From Zygnema cylindricum (taxonomy: Eukaryota; Streptophyta; Zygnematophyceae; Zygnematales; Zygnemataceae), in assembly GCA_037447655.1 (NCBI GenBank), contig JBBHKE010002706.1:62001-126000 (forward strand): DNA of 64,000 nt, given 5' to 3'. The position numbers were made by a program, and so were the translations under genes. A model generated the notes under the pieces. The model was given only the letters and a program-made list of their open reading frames with translations. It was not told where the DNA came from and ran no database searches. Of this stretch, positions 23,217-34,498 are shown piece by piece. Position 1 is the first letter of the stretch; the number at the start of each line of letters is the position of its first letter.

Positions 23217-24298
23217 GTCACAAAAGTCGAAATTTTACACAACGGACACGGACCGTTTTTTTTTTTTCAAAATTTGAGTAACCGACGCCCGACCGGGTTA
23301 TGTCACGCTCCAAAATTGTTAACCGTTAACCGACCAGCGTTTACGAAAATAAAATTTTCGTACGAATCAGTAACTACCTCCGCTCGTACAAATATTATGT
23401 ACAAATTTTTAGTTTGAATAATATTTTTAGATTTTAAGAATCTGAAAACTAACCTGCGTGGCGCCAATCATAATTGAGAAACGATGTTCACTGGCACGAC
23501 ATAATGGAACGCCATTGCCAGCAAACAATAAAAATAGACGTCTCTGCATGTTTACTAGGACCGCCTACTGGATAACATGCCTAAGACTTAATATCATATA
23601 ACTTTCCGTCATTGACTTTGCAACTCTTTAGGAGCCTGGGGTTGGGAAGTCTAAGGGCTTGTTCCCATGTGTTCAAGTAAGGGTTTTTTTCCATCGTTTT
23701 CATCAAAAATGGGACCTGCAATGAGAAAATATTACGCCGTACAAAAAATGGGCAAAAACACAAGTACATTTTGCGTCATCTTGGAACTTGGAAGGTACGA
23801 CAATTTGGCGTTATTATCATCGCGACCCACTTCCAGCTCATCTTCACACTTGCACTAGAATCAAATCGCGACCTGATTTTTATCAAAATACTACCCTATT
23901 GACGAATAGAAAACCGGGATTGCTCGCGTCAAACGTTTTAAAAAATATTGAACGACGGAGAGTACACTATATTTTTCCCCCTGCCCGTCACGCGCAAGTA
24001 CGTACGAAAATGACGAGCATGTACGGGAAAATTGTCTCGGGCCTCCACTTTCATTCATGGGTCCTTTGCAAAATTTTACGTCGTCCTCATCTCTCCCCTT
24101 CTTTCTCACTCGACCACTCCTCGTTCTCTCTTATTTACACAAGTTGCGGCAATAATACTATCAAATAAAATATGTTTTTTTTTTTTTTTTTTTAATATTC
24201 TTGGTCTAAGTTTGATGGCATTTCGAATGATAAAATATAAGAAGACGAAATCGGGAAGCCATGGCGTAAAATCTACCTACTGATGACGTCACATGGTA

Positions 24299-24848
24299 CA
24301 CCGTGAATCGTTATTATACTATAGAAATTAGTAGTGTCAATAATGAATTAGTGTCATTGATGTTAATTTGTGCATCAATCCCATTGTGAAAAAAATGTTT
24401 AATTGTAATTTCTATATAACGCTGATTTAGGTATACGGAATCTGCAGTCATTACATATACATTAAAATAGGTAAAAGTACAAAATTTGACAATCCGTACC
24501 ACGTCGCGTCCTTTCAGTATAATTAATCCATAATTATAATTTGGGTTTGCGAACACGTTTGTCGCAAACTCGACTCCATGTTTATTGTAAGCGCAGTTTT
24601 GTATGCAACCGACATGTGTTAACTACAATTTCCGTACGATTTTCGGTAATGAAGTACAGTTTTGTACCAACAAACACATTTCGTACACCACACTATTCAT
24701 AAAATAAGTACAGTAATTCCACGCTAATTCACAAGAACCGTAATTAACGTCACGGATAAAATAGAATCAGTCACTGTATTTCGGGTATCAATGTCAAAAT
24801 TTTGGGGCGCCGATATCGAGTACATAAGTCTAAAAACGACTCACGGTG
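24299..24848. mobile_element. Family A-related MITE, long form, nested in E4
   Basis: The 550-bp element starts CACCGTGAATCGTTATTATA and ends AAAACGACTCACGGTG, with TA on both flanks. It shares the GGGGCGCCGA subterminal block with 13207-13790. A reverse-orientation partial copy lies at 58315-58575. Confidence 0.82.
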
Positions 24849-25060
24849 TAGCATTACTTCGCTATGTCACAAAACCCTAAACATCTACACCGTCTCAAAA
24901 ACCTCGAAGTCTACAGCCGTCGCCGTTTTTGTAGACGTCAACAATTTTAGGAAGTTTCGTAGTCCGTCTACATTTCGTCTCGTAGATTGTCGCACATTTT
25001 GTAGACGTCTACAACTGTCACATATTTGAAATAATGAAGGTGCAAGTAATGATTGACATA

Positions 25061-25766
25061 GGGCGTGTCCCCATGTGTTCAAGTAAGGGTTTTTTTCCTT
25101 CGTTTACACAAAAAATGGGACTTCCTACTTCAAAATATTACGCCGTACGAAAAATGGGCAAAAAATCAAATATATTTTGCGTCATCTTGGAACTTGAAAG
25201 GTACGGCGATTTGGCATTATTATCATCGCGACCCACTTCCAGCTCATCTTCACACTTGCACTGGAATCAAATCTCGACCTGCCTTTAATCAAAATACTAC
25301 CCTATTGACGAATAGAAAGCCTGGGTTGCACGCGTCAAAAGTTTTCATTTGTTTTTTTGCAGTCGGGAGAATACACCGAAAAAAAATGTTTGTCCGTTTG
25401 CTTATGTTGTCCACTTGCGGGCGTCTACAAATGTCATTTTGTAGACGTAGGCGATTGCTTATGTCGTTCACGTGTGGGCGTCAACAAATGACAGTCGGCG
25501 TTGACAGTTGTCCCAGTATGTCAGGAGCTCTTTGCGGCGTACAAATGTCCGCATATGTTCCGAGATCGTCGGCGTCTACAAATGTCAGCAGTTTGTTGGC
25601 GTCTACAGGTGTCGCAAGTATTGGCGACGTGTACAACTGCCACATATTCAGAATAATGAACGCGCAAGTAACCATTGACATAGGCACACTTTGAAAAGTA
25701 CACCGTAAAATCAGCGCTAAATTCCAAAATAACGTTTCAAAATATCGGTTAGATGGGGACACGCCC
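25061..25766. mobile_element. Family E MITE E5, nested in E4
   Basis: The 706-bp element has left terminus GGGCGTGTCCCCATGT and right terminus GATGGGGACACGCCC. The flanks are ATA and ACA, probably one 3-bp duplication with a later change. It carries several copies of GGCGTCTACAAATGTCA-like sequence. Confidence 0.8.
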
Positions 25767-25987
25767 ACAGTCACACTTTAAAAAGTACACCGTAAAATCT
25801 GCGCTAAAATCCAAAGTAACGTTTCAAAGTTTCAGTTACATGGGAACACGCCGTAAGGGTTCAAGATTAACGTTTGGTACGGGCTTACGCTACTCGTTTA
25901 CGGTATTTGTGTTGTTCTGTAATGTACTTGTAGCTTTTTACCGTACTCTAAAATTCGTAGTATATAGCTACATACTGTAGTAAGCTA

Positions 25988-26188
25988 CACCGCCAATCGC
26001 TCTTAGCGTACAGGTTTCTTTAGCGTTTAGGAATAATTTCAGTGATTTACGCTAATTAAGGGCGTGTCCCCATGTAACCGATATTTTGAAACGTTATTTT
26101 GGAATTTAGCTAAATCCCTATTAGTGTTAATAACACTAATTTTTATTTTACGCTATTTATTCCTTTACTCTAATAGCGATTGACGGTG
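25988..26188. mobile_element. Family A MITE carrying a family E end fragment
   Basis: It starts CACCGCCAATCGCTCTTAGC and ends CTAATAGCGATTGACGGTG, with TA on both sides. At about 26063-26115 it contains GGGCGTGTCCCCATGTAACC followed by more family E terminal sequence and nothing further, apparently a partial insertion. It ends 158 bp before the DPH5 start codon. Confidence 0.7.
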
Positions 26189-26346
26189 TAGCGTACTCGG
26201 CAGTCTGCAGTTCTGCTGGAGGTTCTGTATTAATTGGCGCTGTAAAATTGTGACTGTAGTTTTAGGGTTCCAAGTTTCGAAGGTCTGCCGTTGCAGGAAA
26301 GCAGAAGCTGCAACTCTTTTTATTTTCAGAATTGCTCCGCCGCAGG

Positions 26347-29300
26347 ATGCTGTACCTCGTAGGCTTAGGTTTAGGAGACGAGCGTGACGTCACTTTGAGA
26401 GGCTTGGAGGTCGTGAAAGCTTCTGCAAAAGTTTATTTGGAAGCATACACTTCAATATTGCTCGTTGACAAGCAGAAACTTGTAAGGACTTAGGGAAACA
26501 TTTAGGGCTTCGGGGTTTTTTGTAAGGTGTTTCTTCCTGGAATTAACAAAGGTTTTTGCAAAATGCAGAAAAGGCATTGAAGATAGAAATTTCATTAAAC
26601 CGTGTAAAAGATTATAGAAGCTGTGAAATAGGACATATTCTTACATGCTGGTATTCATGATTGTGTATAACAAACTAAAAATTTCAATTTCACACAATGT
26701 TTTTTCTAGAATGTGGCCAGTAAATTTGTACAGTGATTATAGACTTATCCTACACGTGCACGTTGACTTTTTTTTTTTTACGTGGCACTGATTCCACTGT
26801 TTTTTCTTTCCTTCCCGCCTCTTCCTCCTCCCTCCTGCTCCTTCCTCCTCCCTCTTCCTTCCTCCTCCCCCCCCACCTCCGTCTCCTCCCCCCCCCACCT
26901 CCGTCTCCTCTCCCCCTCCGCTGACTCCCTCTTCCTCTCCTTCTCCTCTCCCTCTCCCTCCCCCGCTTGCTTTGGTCATTTTTTTTACAATTATACAAGT
27001 CTACAAGCTATTTGATGTCTGTTTCCACTTTTAAATACCAACAGTGTCCTTGATTTAGAAAGTCCAATACTTGTGTTGGTTGAGGTGACAAGGTTGCAAA
27101 TTCTCCTACCATTGCCATTCTACACTAATTTTGCTGCAATTTATGCAACATAGACAGTTATAGTTTATCGCTGTTAGAGTTAATCGCTTTAATTCTCGGT
27201 AGTGTCTTTTTGACCCGGAATCATAATATTAATGCTAGTAACACTAATTAAGTAAGTGGTTCAAAATAACCCACTTTGCAAAACATAATTTAGTGTAGGT
27301 AATTTTAATAAAGTGTTAACATTAACAATTCACTAACTCTAATAGCGATGGGTGGTGCGCACATTGCTATTCACGCTAATAACTTATTTGGTCGCAGCTT
27401 TTTTTTTCCCCAAAAATCACAAATGTAGTGTTAATAACGCTATTTAAGGCAGTCGACTACAAATCTCCCGGTATCCCCACACAAAGTTAGTAGTATTCTT
27501 TCTAGTTCCACATTTATCCCAATAATTTCTTTACACTAATAATTTCTTTGCGCTAATAGCTTCTTTACACTAACAGTTTCTTTACTCTTATAACTTCTCT
27601 TTGCTAATAGCGACGGACAGTGTAGGTGCATTCAACACTAATTCATGTTCCATCCTATGTTTTAGAATCTGGTTTAGCTAACTTGTATAGTCCACAGATG
27701 ATTTCTTTTCTGTCTTTTAATGAATACTTTGGCATATACAATCCTCTTTTTTGAACTATCCAGAAAGAAACCTGGAAAACTGGAAATATTATACTGAGAA
27801 ACGCCTCGTAAAATCCTATAAATGCGCTAGAATCTCGTCTACTTAGTACTTCTTGTGAATTGTTTTTCGTTTAGTAAAAATTCGCTCATATGATACCATG
27901 TCATGACTTTCAAAAGGGGTTAAATGAACTAAACTATTAGTGAAAATGACTGTTACAACCAGTCATTGAGTCTGTCCTTTTGTTCATTTTTTTCCTTTTT
28001 TTTGTCAACATTGACCATTTTTTTAGTGAATAAAAGACAAATTACAACAACATAAAAAAATAACATAAGTTTTTTTTTTTTTTTTTCTTTTATAAATCTA
28101 TTATTAAATTTTATGAAGGATATATTCCTAATCTAAGTAACCTAAATAAAATTGACAAGCACTTTTTTTCAATAACTAAAATATATACATTTATGTTTTC
28201 AACAATGTTCAGTTGTATTCAGGGTGAGCCATAAAAATCGGCTATGTGGATTTTTTTTGTTTTTCTTTTGTCTTTTTTGAAGGAAGAGCTTTATGGAAGG
28301 GAAGTTATTTTGGCCGATCGTGAAATGGTCGAACAAAAAGTTGAACATATTTTGGAGGAGTCGTTAACAATGGACGTTTCTTTTCTTGTCGTGGGAGATC
28401 CGTTCGGGTTAGTGAACTTAACTAAAATTCCTGTTTCTAAAACTTTAGAATATTTATTTATGTGACATTTCTTTTAGAAGTAGAAAGAAAATTGAAAAGG
28501 AGACAGGGAAGTGCAGAAGAAAATTAAAAATGATATCAAAATTGGTGAAGGTTATTTTGCAAAAAGTACCGTAAAGAACTTGGTGATGGGAATTTTATTA
28601 TTGAAAAGGGGAGGTTCTGCTGCAGTTCCCTTTAGTTCTTTTGGACCACATAAGTTTTGTGTGCCCATATTGTGGTTTACACAAATTATTGGGAACCGCA
28701 ATAGGAATTTTATGTGGACTATACAAAGATCCACAGAGACACTATTATAACATTATTTGTTTCACAAATTACTTCCAGTATTCCCTATCCAAGTGAAATA
28801 CGGTCAATAAATTATGACCTTTTTAGTGTAGCTAACCTTACTAGTCACAGTGCAACAGGTTTTTTTGTCCGCGATTTTTTTTTTTTGGACCAGTATCTTC
28901 TAGACTTCCTCTTCTTCTTCCACTTCCTCTTCCTCTTTTTGTCTTTTCGGCACATTTATTACGGCCATACTAGATCTCTAAATCGGAATATAGTGTACGG
29001 TGGATCAAAAGTGTATGACGGAGATCAAAAGTGTATGACGGAGATCGTAAAAAAAATCCTAAAAATCCCTTAAAAGCCTTCATTTAACCCTAAAACACCC
29101 TAAATTTGAAACCGTAAAAGAATAGTCGTGGTAATCCATAAATTTTATTAAAAGCCAAAATGGCTTGTGTCAGGAATTTCAGACCACAGGTTTTTTACAT
29201 TTACTTTTATTGACATCTATGTGACCAATTTGACCAAACTCAATTTGACTCGTTTCAACATTAGTAGTGGTTCAAAAATCGGCCTAAAACTCAGAATGCA

Positions 29301-31694
29301 ACTTTTTGCCTTTTTTTTCCGTCTGCAACTCAAAACTATTTAAAGGTTCCAACGCCCTATTGTTAGATTACTTTGTTTTCTTAACAATGAATGTGTCTAT
29401 ATTTCCGACACGTTATTTTCTACACTGTTACTTTCGACTGTGTTACTTTTCCGCGTTATTGTTGACTCTGTTATTTTCAACTCTATATTTGGTGTTCAGA
29501 GCGACAACTCATTCAGATTTGTTCCTTCGAGCCAAACAAATGGGTGTTAAAGTGAAAGTTATTCACAACGCCTCCATTATGAACGCTATTGGAGCTTGTG
29601 GTCTTCAACTTTACCGATTTGGAGAAACAATTTCTATTCCCTTTTTTACAAACACATGGAAACCAGACAGTTTTTATGACAAGATTCAGATGAATCGAAA
29701 GATGGGTCTCCACACTCTTTGTCTTCTTGGTGAGCCCAAAAACCTCATCAAATCCATCAAGGCATTCAATGCCCGGCGTCTTGTCTATGTTAAGTTACTT
29801 AGGTTTCTGAATATCGGGGTATTAAGATTATTTGGATATCTGGGTTTTTGGCACTTGGGTTATTCAGTTTTTTGAGAATTGGTGTTTGGATATCGTGTTT
29901 TGGGGTATTTGCCTGTTTGAGTATTGTGTTTTTGCATAATCGGTATCAAATGGTTATGGTTTTTGCTGCCAATTATGCTATATTTGTCTGGTCTTATGGT
30001 GGTAGATAGTTTGACTTTTGAAATCAAGGGCGTATTATTCACATTTTTTGTGTTTTGTATCTGATAACATAACGAGTACAGCTGATCTGTCTTTCGTCTT
30101 ATTGTCTCGTCTTCTTGTCTTGTTGGGCAATTGTCCTATTGTCCTGTTTTCCTGTTGTCACAAGGGTCTTAGTCTCCTTTTGTCTTGTTATTCTCTTTGT
30201 CTTTTTGTCTCTTTGTCTTATTATCGTTTGTCTTGTATGGATGAATTTGTCGCAGGCAATTGGTTAAAGAATTCTGGATTTTCGATGAACCGATTACCAC
30301 AGAAATAATGGCCTTCAGAGAGGGAGGGGGAGGGAAAGAACGAGACAGAGGGAGAGAGAGAGAGAGAGGTGTAGAGAGGATGTCAAGATCGAAAAAAGGT
30401 CAATTTAAAGCCTCTCTCCCTCTCTCTGTCTCTATTCCCATTCTCTTGTGCTACAGACATTCGGGTGAAGGAGCCTTCCCTTGAAGCTATGGCTCGGTAA
30501 GATTTCTTTTTGAAAAACCTTCGCTTGTCGTTAATTCTATTTGTTTCTGCTTTATTTTCTTTTTATACCTTCTTTCAAATAATGTTATTTTTGTTGGATG
30601 TTGGTTCTTTATAGTTTTTTCCTCTTCCTTATCCAACCTTTCTTTGTATCAGTTGTAATTCAAAAACCGTTTCTTTCTTTCAGATGTACTCTTTGGTCTC
30701 TTTATTTTTGGTTTTCTTTTACTCTTGTTTGGATGTCTTGTTTTTTTTCTTTTCTTTTTGCTGTTCCACTGCCTTACTGAAGAAAAAAAAGTTTTTTCGA
30801 TATATTGCCTTGTTGCTACCACTATTAACTCCTAATAAATAACTTGTAGTGATAAACCTATTTGAATACTTTTTTTCAGAGGAAAAATAGTGTATGAGGC
30901 ACCTCGATATATGAGTGTAAATGTGGCGATTCAACAACTACTTCTAGTGGAAGAAACTCGGAAAGGAGGAGGTAGGGAAATAATCGCATAAAGACATTCG
31001 TTTGTTCGAAATTTTGAAATTTTCATTGTATGGACTGTCTTAATTTTCCCGTATGAAATAAGAAAATTTCAAGTGACTGGAAATTATCTCGATAAGCACT
31101 TCAGAAAAAGCTGTCGGATGAACAACTCTGCTGGAATACATTGGTTTTGTTTTTGTTTTTGTTTCTATTTTTTCTGTGTAATTCGAATAAGTTTATAATA
31201 AAGGAAACAAATAGGACTTCCAATATCCCATAATCCACAAAACACACAGTTACTAGTGTGGATCCCACACGTTGACCAAACGCAACGGAAGTTTATGCGA
31301 TAAAACTTCAAATTGTAAAACAAAAACTGAACTTGAAGATTCTAGTTAGGAGCTTCCTCCACTGTTAGGATGTAAAAAAATCACCGTTTGACCTTTTTTT
31401 TCTTTTTTCCTTTTTTCTTTACATGCAGTTTATTCTGCAGAGACTATGTGCATCGGTGTCGCCCGAATCGGTACAGATTCGGAGCTTATAGTTTCTGGAC
31501 CAATGGGAGAGCTCGTAGATGTTGACTTTGGCCCTCCTCTCCACTCTCTCGTGATTACGGGGAATTCTCATGTGATGGAAGACGAGATGCTTCGGTTATT
31601 TGCAGTTACAGAGGATACAAAGAAACTCGAGAAGATTGAGACCGAAGATAGTGAGGATTGTGAAGATAATGACGATGGTAATGATATTTTTTAA
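26347..31694 (+). CDS. DPH5: Diphthine synthase (diphthamide biosynthesis methyltransferase)
   Basis: Six exons: 26347-26481, 28283-28407, 29500-29729, 30457-30496, 30880-30971 and 31429-31694. All introns are GT-AG and the phases agree, giving 295 residues. The enzyme transfers methyl groups from SAM to the modified histidine of cytosolic elongation factor eEF2 in diphthamide synthesis. Family signatures in order: [20 protein letters not shown] (1-20), [138 protein letters not shown]. The start matches the usual N-terminus. The last 25 or so residues form an unusually acidic tail. A second AG at 31440 would remove four residues in frame. Confidence 0.96.
26482..28282. other. DPH5 intron 1 with a CT-rich tract and degenerate MITEs
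   Basis: A 1.8-kb intron. It holds a polypyrimidine tract at about 26805-26965 and two adjoining degenerate family A-like inverted repeats at about 27165-27357 and 27359-27625 (words such as CGCTTTAATTC, AACACTAATT, CTCTAATAGCGATGGGTGGT and GCTAATAGCGACGGACAGTG). No exon was recognised inside. Confidence 0.55.
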
Positions 31695-32590
31695 AATTTG
31701 GTGACAACGATGTTTTCATGGCGGGGATAAATGGGGTTTTGGTGAAAAAAGATGATACGTTGGTTGTTGGAAAGGAGTGTTTTTTGCCAATTGGATGTCG
31801 GTTTGGATTTTATGTTTTTTATTCGTTTGCTTATATTGGGAATTTTTGTTGCCAGTTGATTTTATGTCGTGACAGTACGATATAGGGAAAAACTAGGTTC
31901 GAAATGGTATTTAACAACAGAGATTTTTTTTTTCTCAAAAACAAAGTTATAAGAGGAACATACTCTACATTGTGGGAAAACACGTTGTCTTTTTAGAGAA
32001 AAAGCTCTTCCATAAAAATACATACACTAAAATACCGAACGCACTTTCATTCTTCTTCTTCAAAGAAAAGATACTATACCAAAACTTGCGATACCTAAAT
32101 GGAATCCACAGTAATACGGGAGGTTGTTAGAATGGAAGCCGAAAATTCTCTAACTAATAAAACTGTTTGGTTTGTTCTTAATTACTGGAAATCTCAAATT
32201 TGAGCAATTCTTTCAAAACAATACTCCTCTCTAAAGCTCCTCCACAATAAAAACTAAACTAAACTAATTTGCTGACGATGTTTCTATTCCGGTATTACTT
32301 AAGGAACAGCAAGAAGCGAAGTATAAAAACATTTTTTTTTACTCAACAAATACCCAGTTTTATTACAGAAGTTATCTCGGACACAGAAAACTCCGGGTTT
32401 TAAATATGTTCCTAGCAACCCTTGTCGATCAATTAGGGTTTTGTAAAAGTAATCTTAACTCCTCCAGGAATAATGTACACATTAATATCACCTGGATATT
32501 GATTCTATCCTTGTCGTTTTTTGCTTGTAAATTGTCGCCTCCATGAGGTTTTGTTACATGAGCGAATGCTCGAGACTATGGTTGTAAGAC
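31695..32590. other. 3' flank of DPH5 and intergenic DNA
   Basis: AT-rich, with no recognisable gene or repeat. Presumably it includes the DPH5 3' untranslated region. No polyadenylation site can be fixed. Confidence 0.3.
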
Positions 32591-32597
32591 TAAACAA

Positions 32598-32803
32598 CAC
32601 CACTACTGGTTATTAGTGTTAAAGTTTTTTTTTGCCACTTAAAACATCTTTTCTTCGTGCACACTTGTCGGATTATAAAACGGAGATGCCAATACCTTGC
32701 GTTCCAATAGGAACCGTCAGGATTACAATCCGACAAGTGTGCACACAGAAAAAGGTGTTTCAAGTGGCGAAAAAAACTTTAACACTGATAACAATGAGCG
32801 GTG
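32598..32803. mobile_element. Family B hairpin MITE, copy B5
   Basis: The 206-bp element has outer ends CACCACTACTGGTTATTAGT and ACTGATAACAATGAGCGGTG, with inner arms CGCCACTTAAAACATCTTTT and TTTCAAGTGGCGAAAAAAAC. It is flanked by CA on the left and TA on the right. Confidence 0.8.
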
Positions 32804-33925
32804 TAGTAAATACTCCCTTCTCCAATAACTTCCTCCATCAATCTTGACATGAAAACTTCGTAACATTGTTGAGAAAATATTGATATCTATCCTATACACT
32901 TTCAACTTGTATGGTTATTCCACTTTTATAACTAAGTATCGACTAAGATTCAAAATCTCAATTATCATTTGAAATAAGTTGAATTTGTTGGTAATATTGA
33001 AGTGTTTGGTAAGTTTTGAATTTCGAAAAGTTTATCTTATGTAAATGGTTTCTTCCCAGATTTTTTTTTTTTAGGAATGGTCGTATTTTTTGGTCGTTTG
33101 GTGTTATTGTAATAGATTGCAATTCTAGCTAAAAGTGCGTAGGCAAAGGATTTGGTGCGATCGCACGTTACTTCACTGAATGACAGTCGCGCATGGACTG
33201 TACGAAGTTTAATAATATAACAGTATCACTGGTTAATTTCAGTAAACTCCGGCGGTCAGCTACACAAGTATATCCCCGTTACGTTGCCAGTAACCAGTTA
33301 AAAACTGTGGATGCTGTTCACGGAACTACATAAAGCCTCAGTTTTTCATCTGGAACGAGCAATATTGGACGCTGTATGTTGGTCCACACGAATTACGGTA
33401 ATTTTTCATTTACGAAATGTTTTTTTCCTGGCAAGTTCCACAGACTCTCCAGAAACGCCTGGCTGCCATGGGGCAGTTACTGTACTTTCCAGGAATACGA
33501 CTTTTCTTGGCAAATTTATGAGAGAGACTTGAGTAGAAAACTACAAGTATCTTCTGCGAGTTTTCAACATTAATAAGTATAATTGTTTTTTAAGGTTGAA
33601 AATCGGACCTGCGTCTAAAAGGTATAAAGTTTTACATGTATGCAGTTATATTGCTTTGTTTAAGAGCATATTATGGAAGTGTGTTATGTTCATGTAGGAG
33701 TAGATTTTTACTTAGCTTTAGGCTTTTCAAATGTAAATGATTATTGCTGTAGTGACGATTTTGATATTGGTTTTGCTCGCTTTTAGGCTTCAATTTATTC
33801 TTTTCCTTTTGCAATTACCTTTGTTTCTAACTTCTGCTTGTCTGCTTTATCTGTTGCCTTAATCGTATTTTTGGGCCGTCAAATTGTATTCCTTCGCATT
33901 GAAATCCTGAAACAATGTATCGCCC
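32804..33925. other. Intergenic AT-rich DNA
   Basis: No supported gene. Short open frames around 33311-33573 have no recognisable domain or splice support. Confidence 0.3.
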
Positions 33926-33929
33926 TTCT

Positions 33930-34255
33930 TTATTATAAGAATTTGTCAACAGTTCTGAGCTAAACAATATATGGTCTAAAGTTTATTCCACAAGGGGAAC
34001 TCATTTTAACTTGGAATCATGTGACATCTCGTCGCAAATTTGAATCCTATTGGTTGAGATACTTCTGCTTTCAAATGTTAGTAGGAATAATTTGACACTT
34101 TTGACACACCAGTCACACCAATGGCACTTCAAATGTCAAACCACACGAGAATACTGTAATCTCCATTTTTCCTATCTTTTACGATCAAATACCGGTAATA
34201 ATTGATCATTTTTTGGCAATTATTCCACACTCACCTGAACCAATGTAAATTTTAG
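33930..34255. repeat. Left arm of inverted repeat around the DOPA dioxygenase-like gene
   Basis: The reverse complement of about 36075-36420. Shared blocks include ATATATGGTCTAAAG, GGAATCATGTGACATCTCGT, CGCAAATTTGAATC, ATTGGTTGAGATACTTCTGC and TTGACACACCAGT. Moderately diverged, with small indels. Confidence 0.8.
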
Positions 34256-34261
34256 TAAACC

Positions 34262-34440
34262 TTATACCGCTAATAGAGTTAGTTAATTGTTAGTGTTAAC
34301 ACTTTATCAAATAACTACACTAAATTGTGTTTTGGCACATGGCTCATTATGGGCCACTTAACTAAAATAGTGTTATTAACACTAATTTATGATTTTTGGT
34401 CAGCAATTAGAGTGATTAACTTTAATAGCTACCAGCAATG
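34262..34440. mobile_element. Degenerate A-like MITE just upstream of the DOPA dioxygenase-like gene
   Basis: It has inverted words ATAGAGTTAGTTAA and TTAACTTTAAT near the ends and AGTGTTATTAACACTAATT inside. It ends about 60 bp before the start codon and may overlap the leader. Assignment rests on composition and word content only. Confidence 0.45.
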
Positions 34441-34498
34441 TACTTATTGTAACTTTTGTTTGTTTGTGCTGGTTTCAAGATTTTTCAGTGAAAACCAA

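Larger units (their letters stand above)
23655..25853. mobile_element. Family E MITE E4, host of two later insertions
   Basis: The termini are GGGCTTGTTCCCATGT and ACATGGGAACACGCCG, with TAA at 23652-23654 and 25854-25856. It is interrupted by a family A long element at 24299-24848 and by family E element E5 at 25061-25766. Without these it would be about 0.95 kb, like E2 and E3. Confidence 0.83.
23352..25979. repeat. Repeat H copy split by a 2.2-kb nested insertion
   Basis: Left piece 23352-23654, right piece 25854-25979. Between them lies family E element E4 (23655-25853), which itself contains two further elements. Compared with the intact copy at 19988-20402, the break lies at TAAG, and the triplet TAA is present on both sides of the insertion. 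Confidence 0.8.
8760..26190. other. MITE-dense island without host genes
   Basis: Almost the whole stretch can be assigned to dispersed non-autonomous transposon families: A (TA target, CACCG termini), B (hairpin version of A), D (hAT-like, TAGTGTT termini), E (GGGYGTGTCCCCATGT termini), F (long inverted repeat), G (CATAGTTCAAAAGTAG termini) and repeat H. Individual copies are listed separately. The island is rich in GTAC/CGTAC words and not visibly poor in CG. The open frames here (up to 141 codons) lie inside these repeats and lack splice support or recognisable domains. Confidence 0.7.

Noticed and set aside
33300-33573. Short open frames between DPH5 and the dioxygenase gene
   Set aside because: No domain, no splice consistency and low-complexity surroundings.
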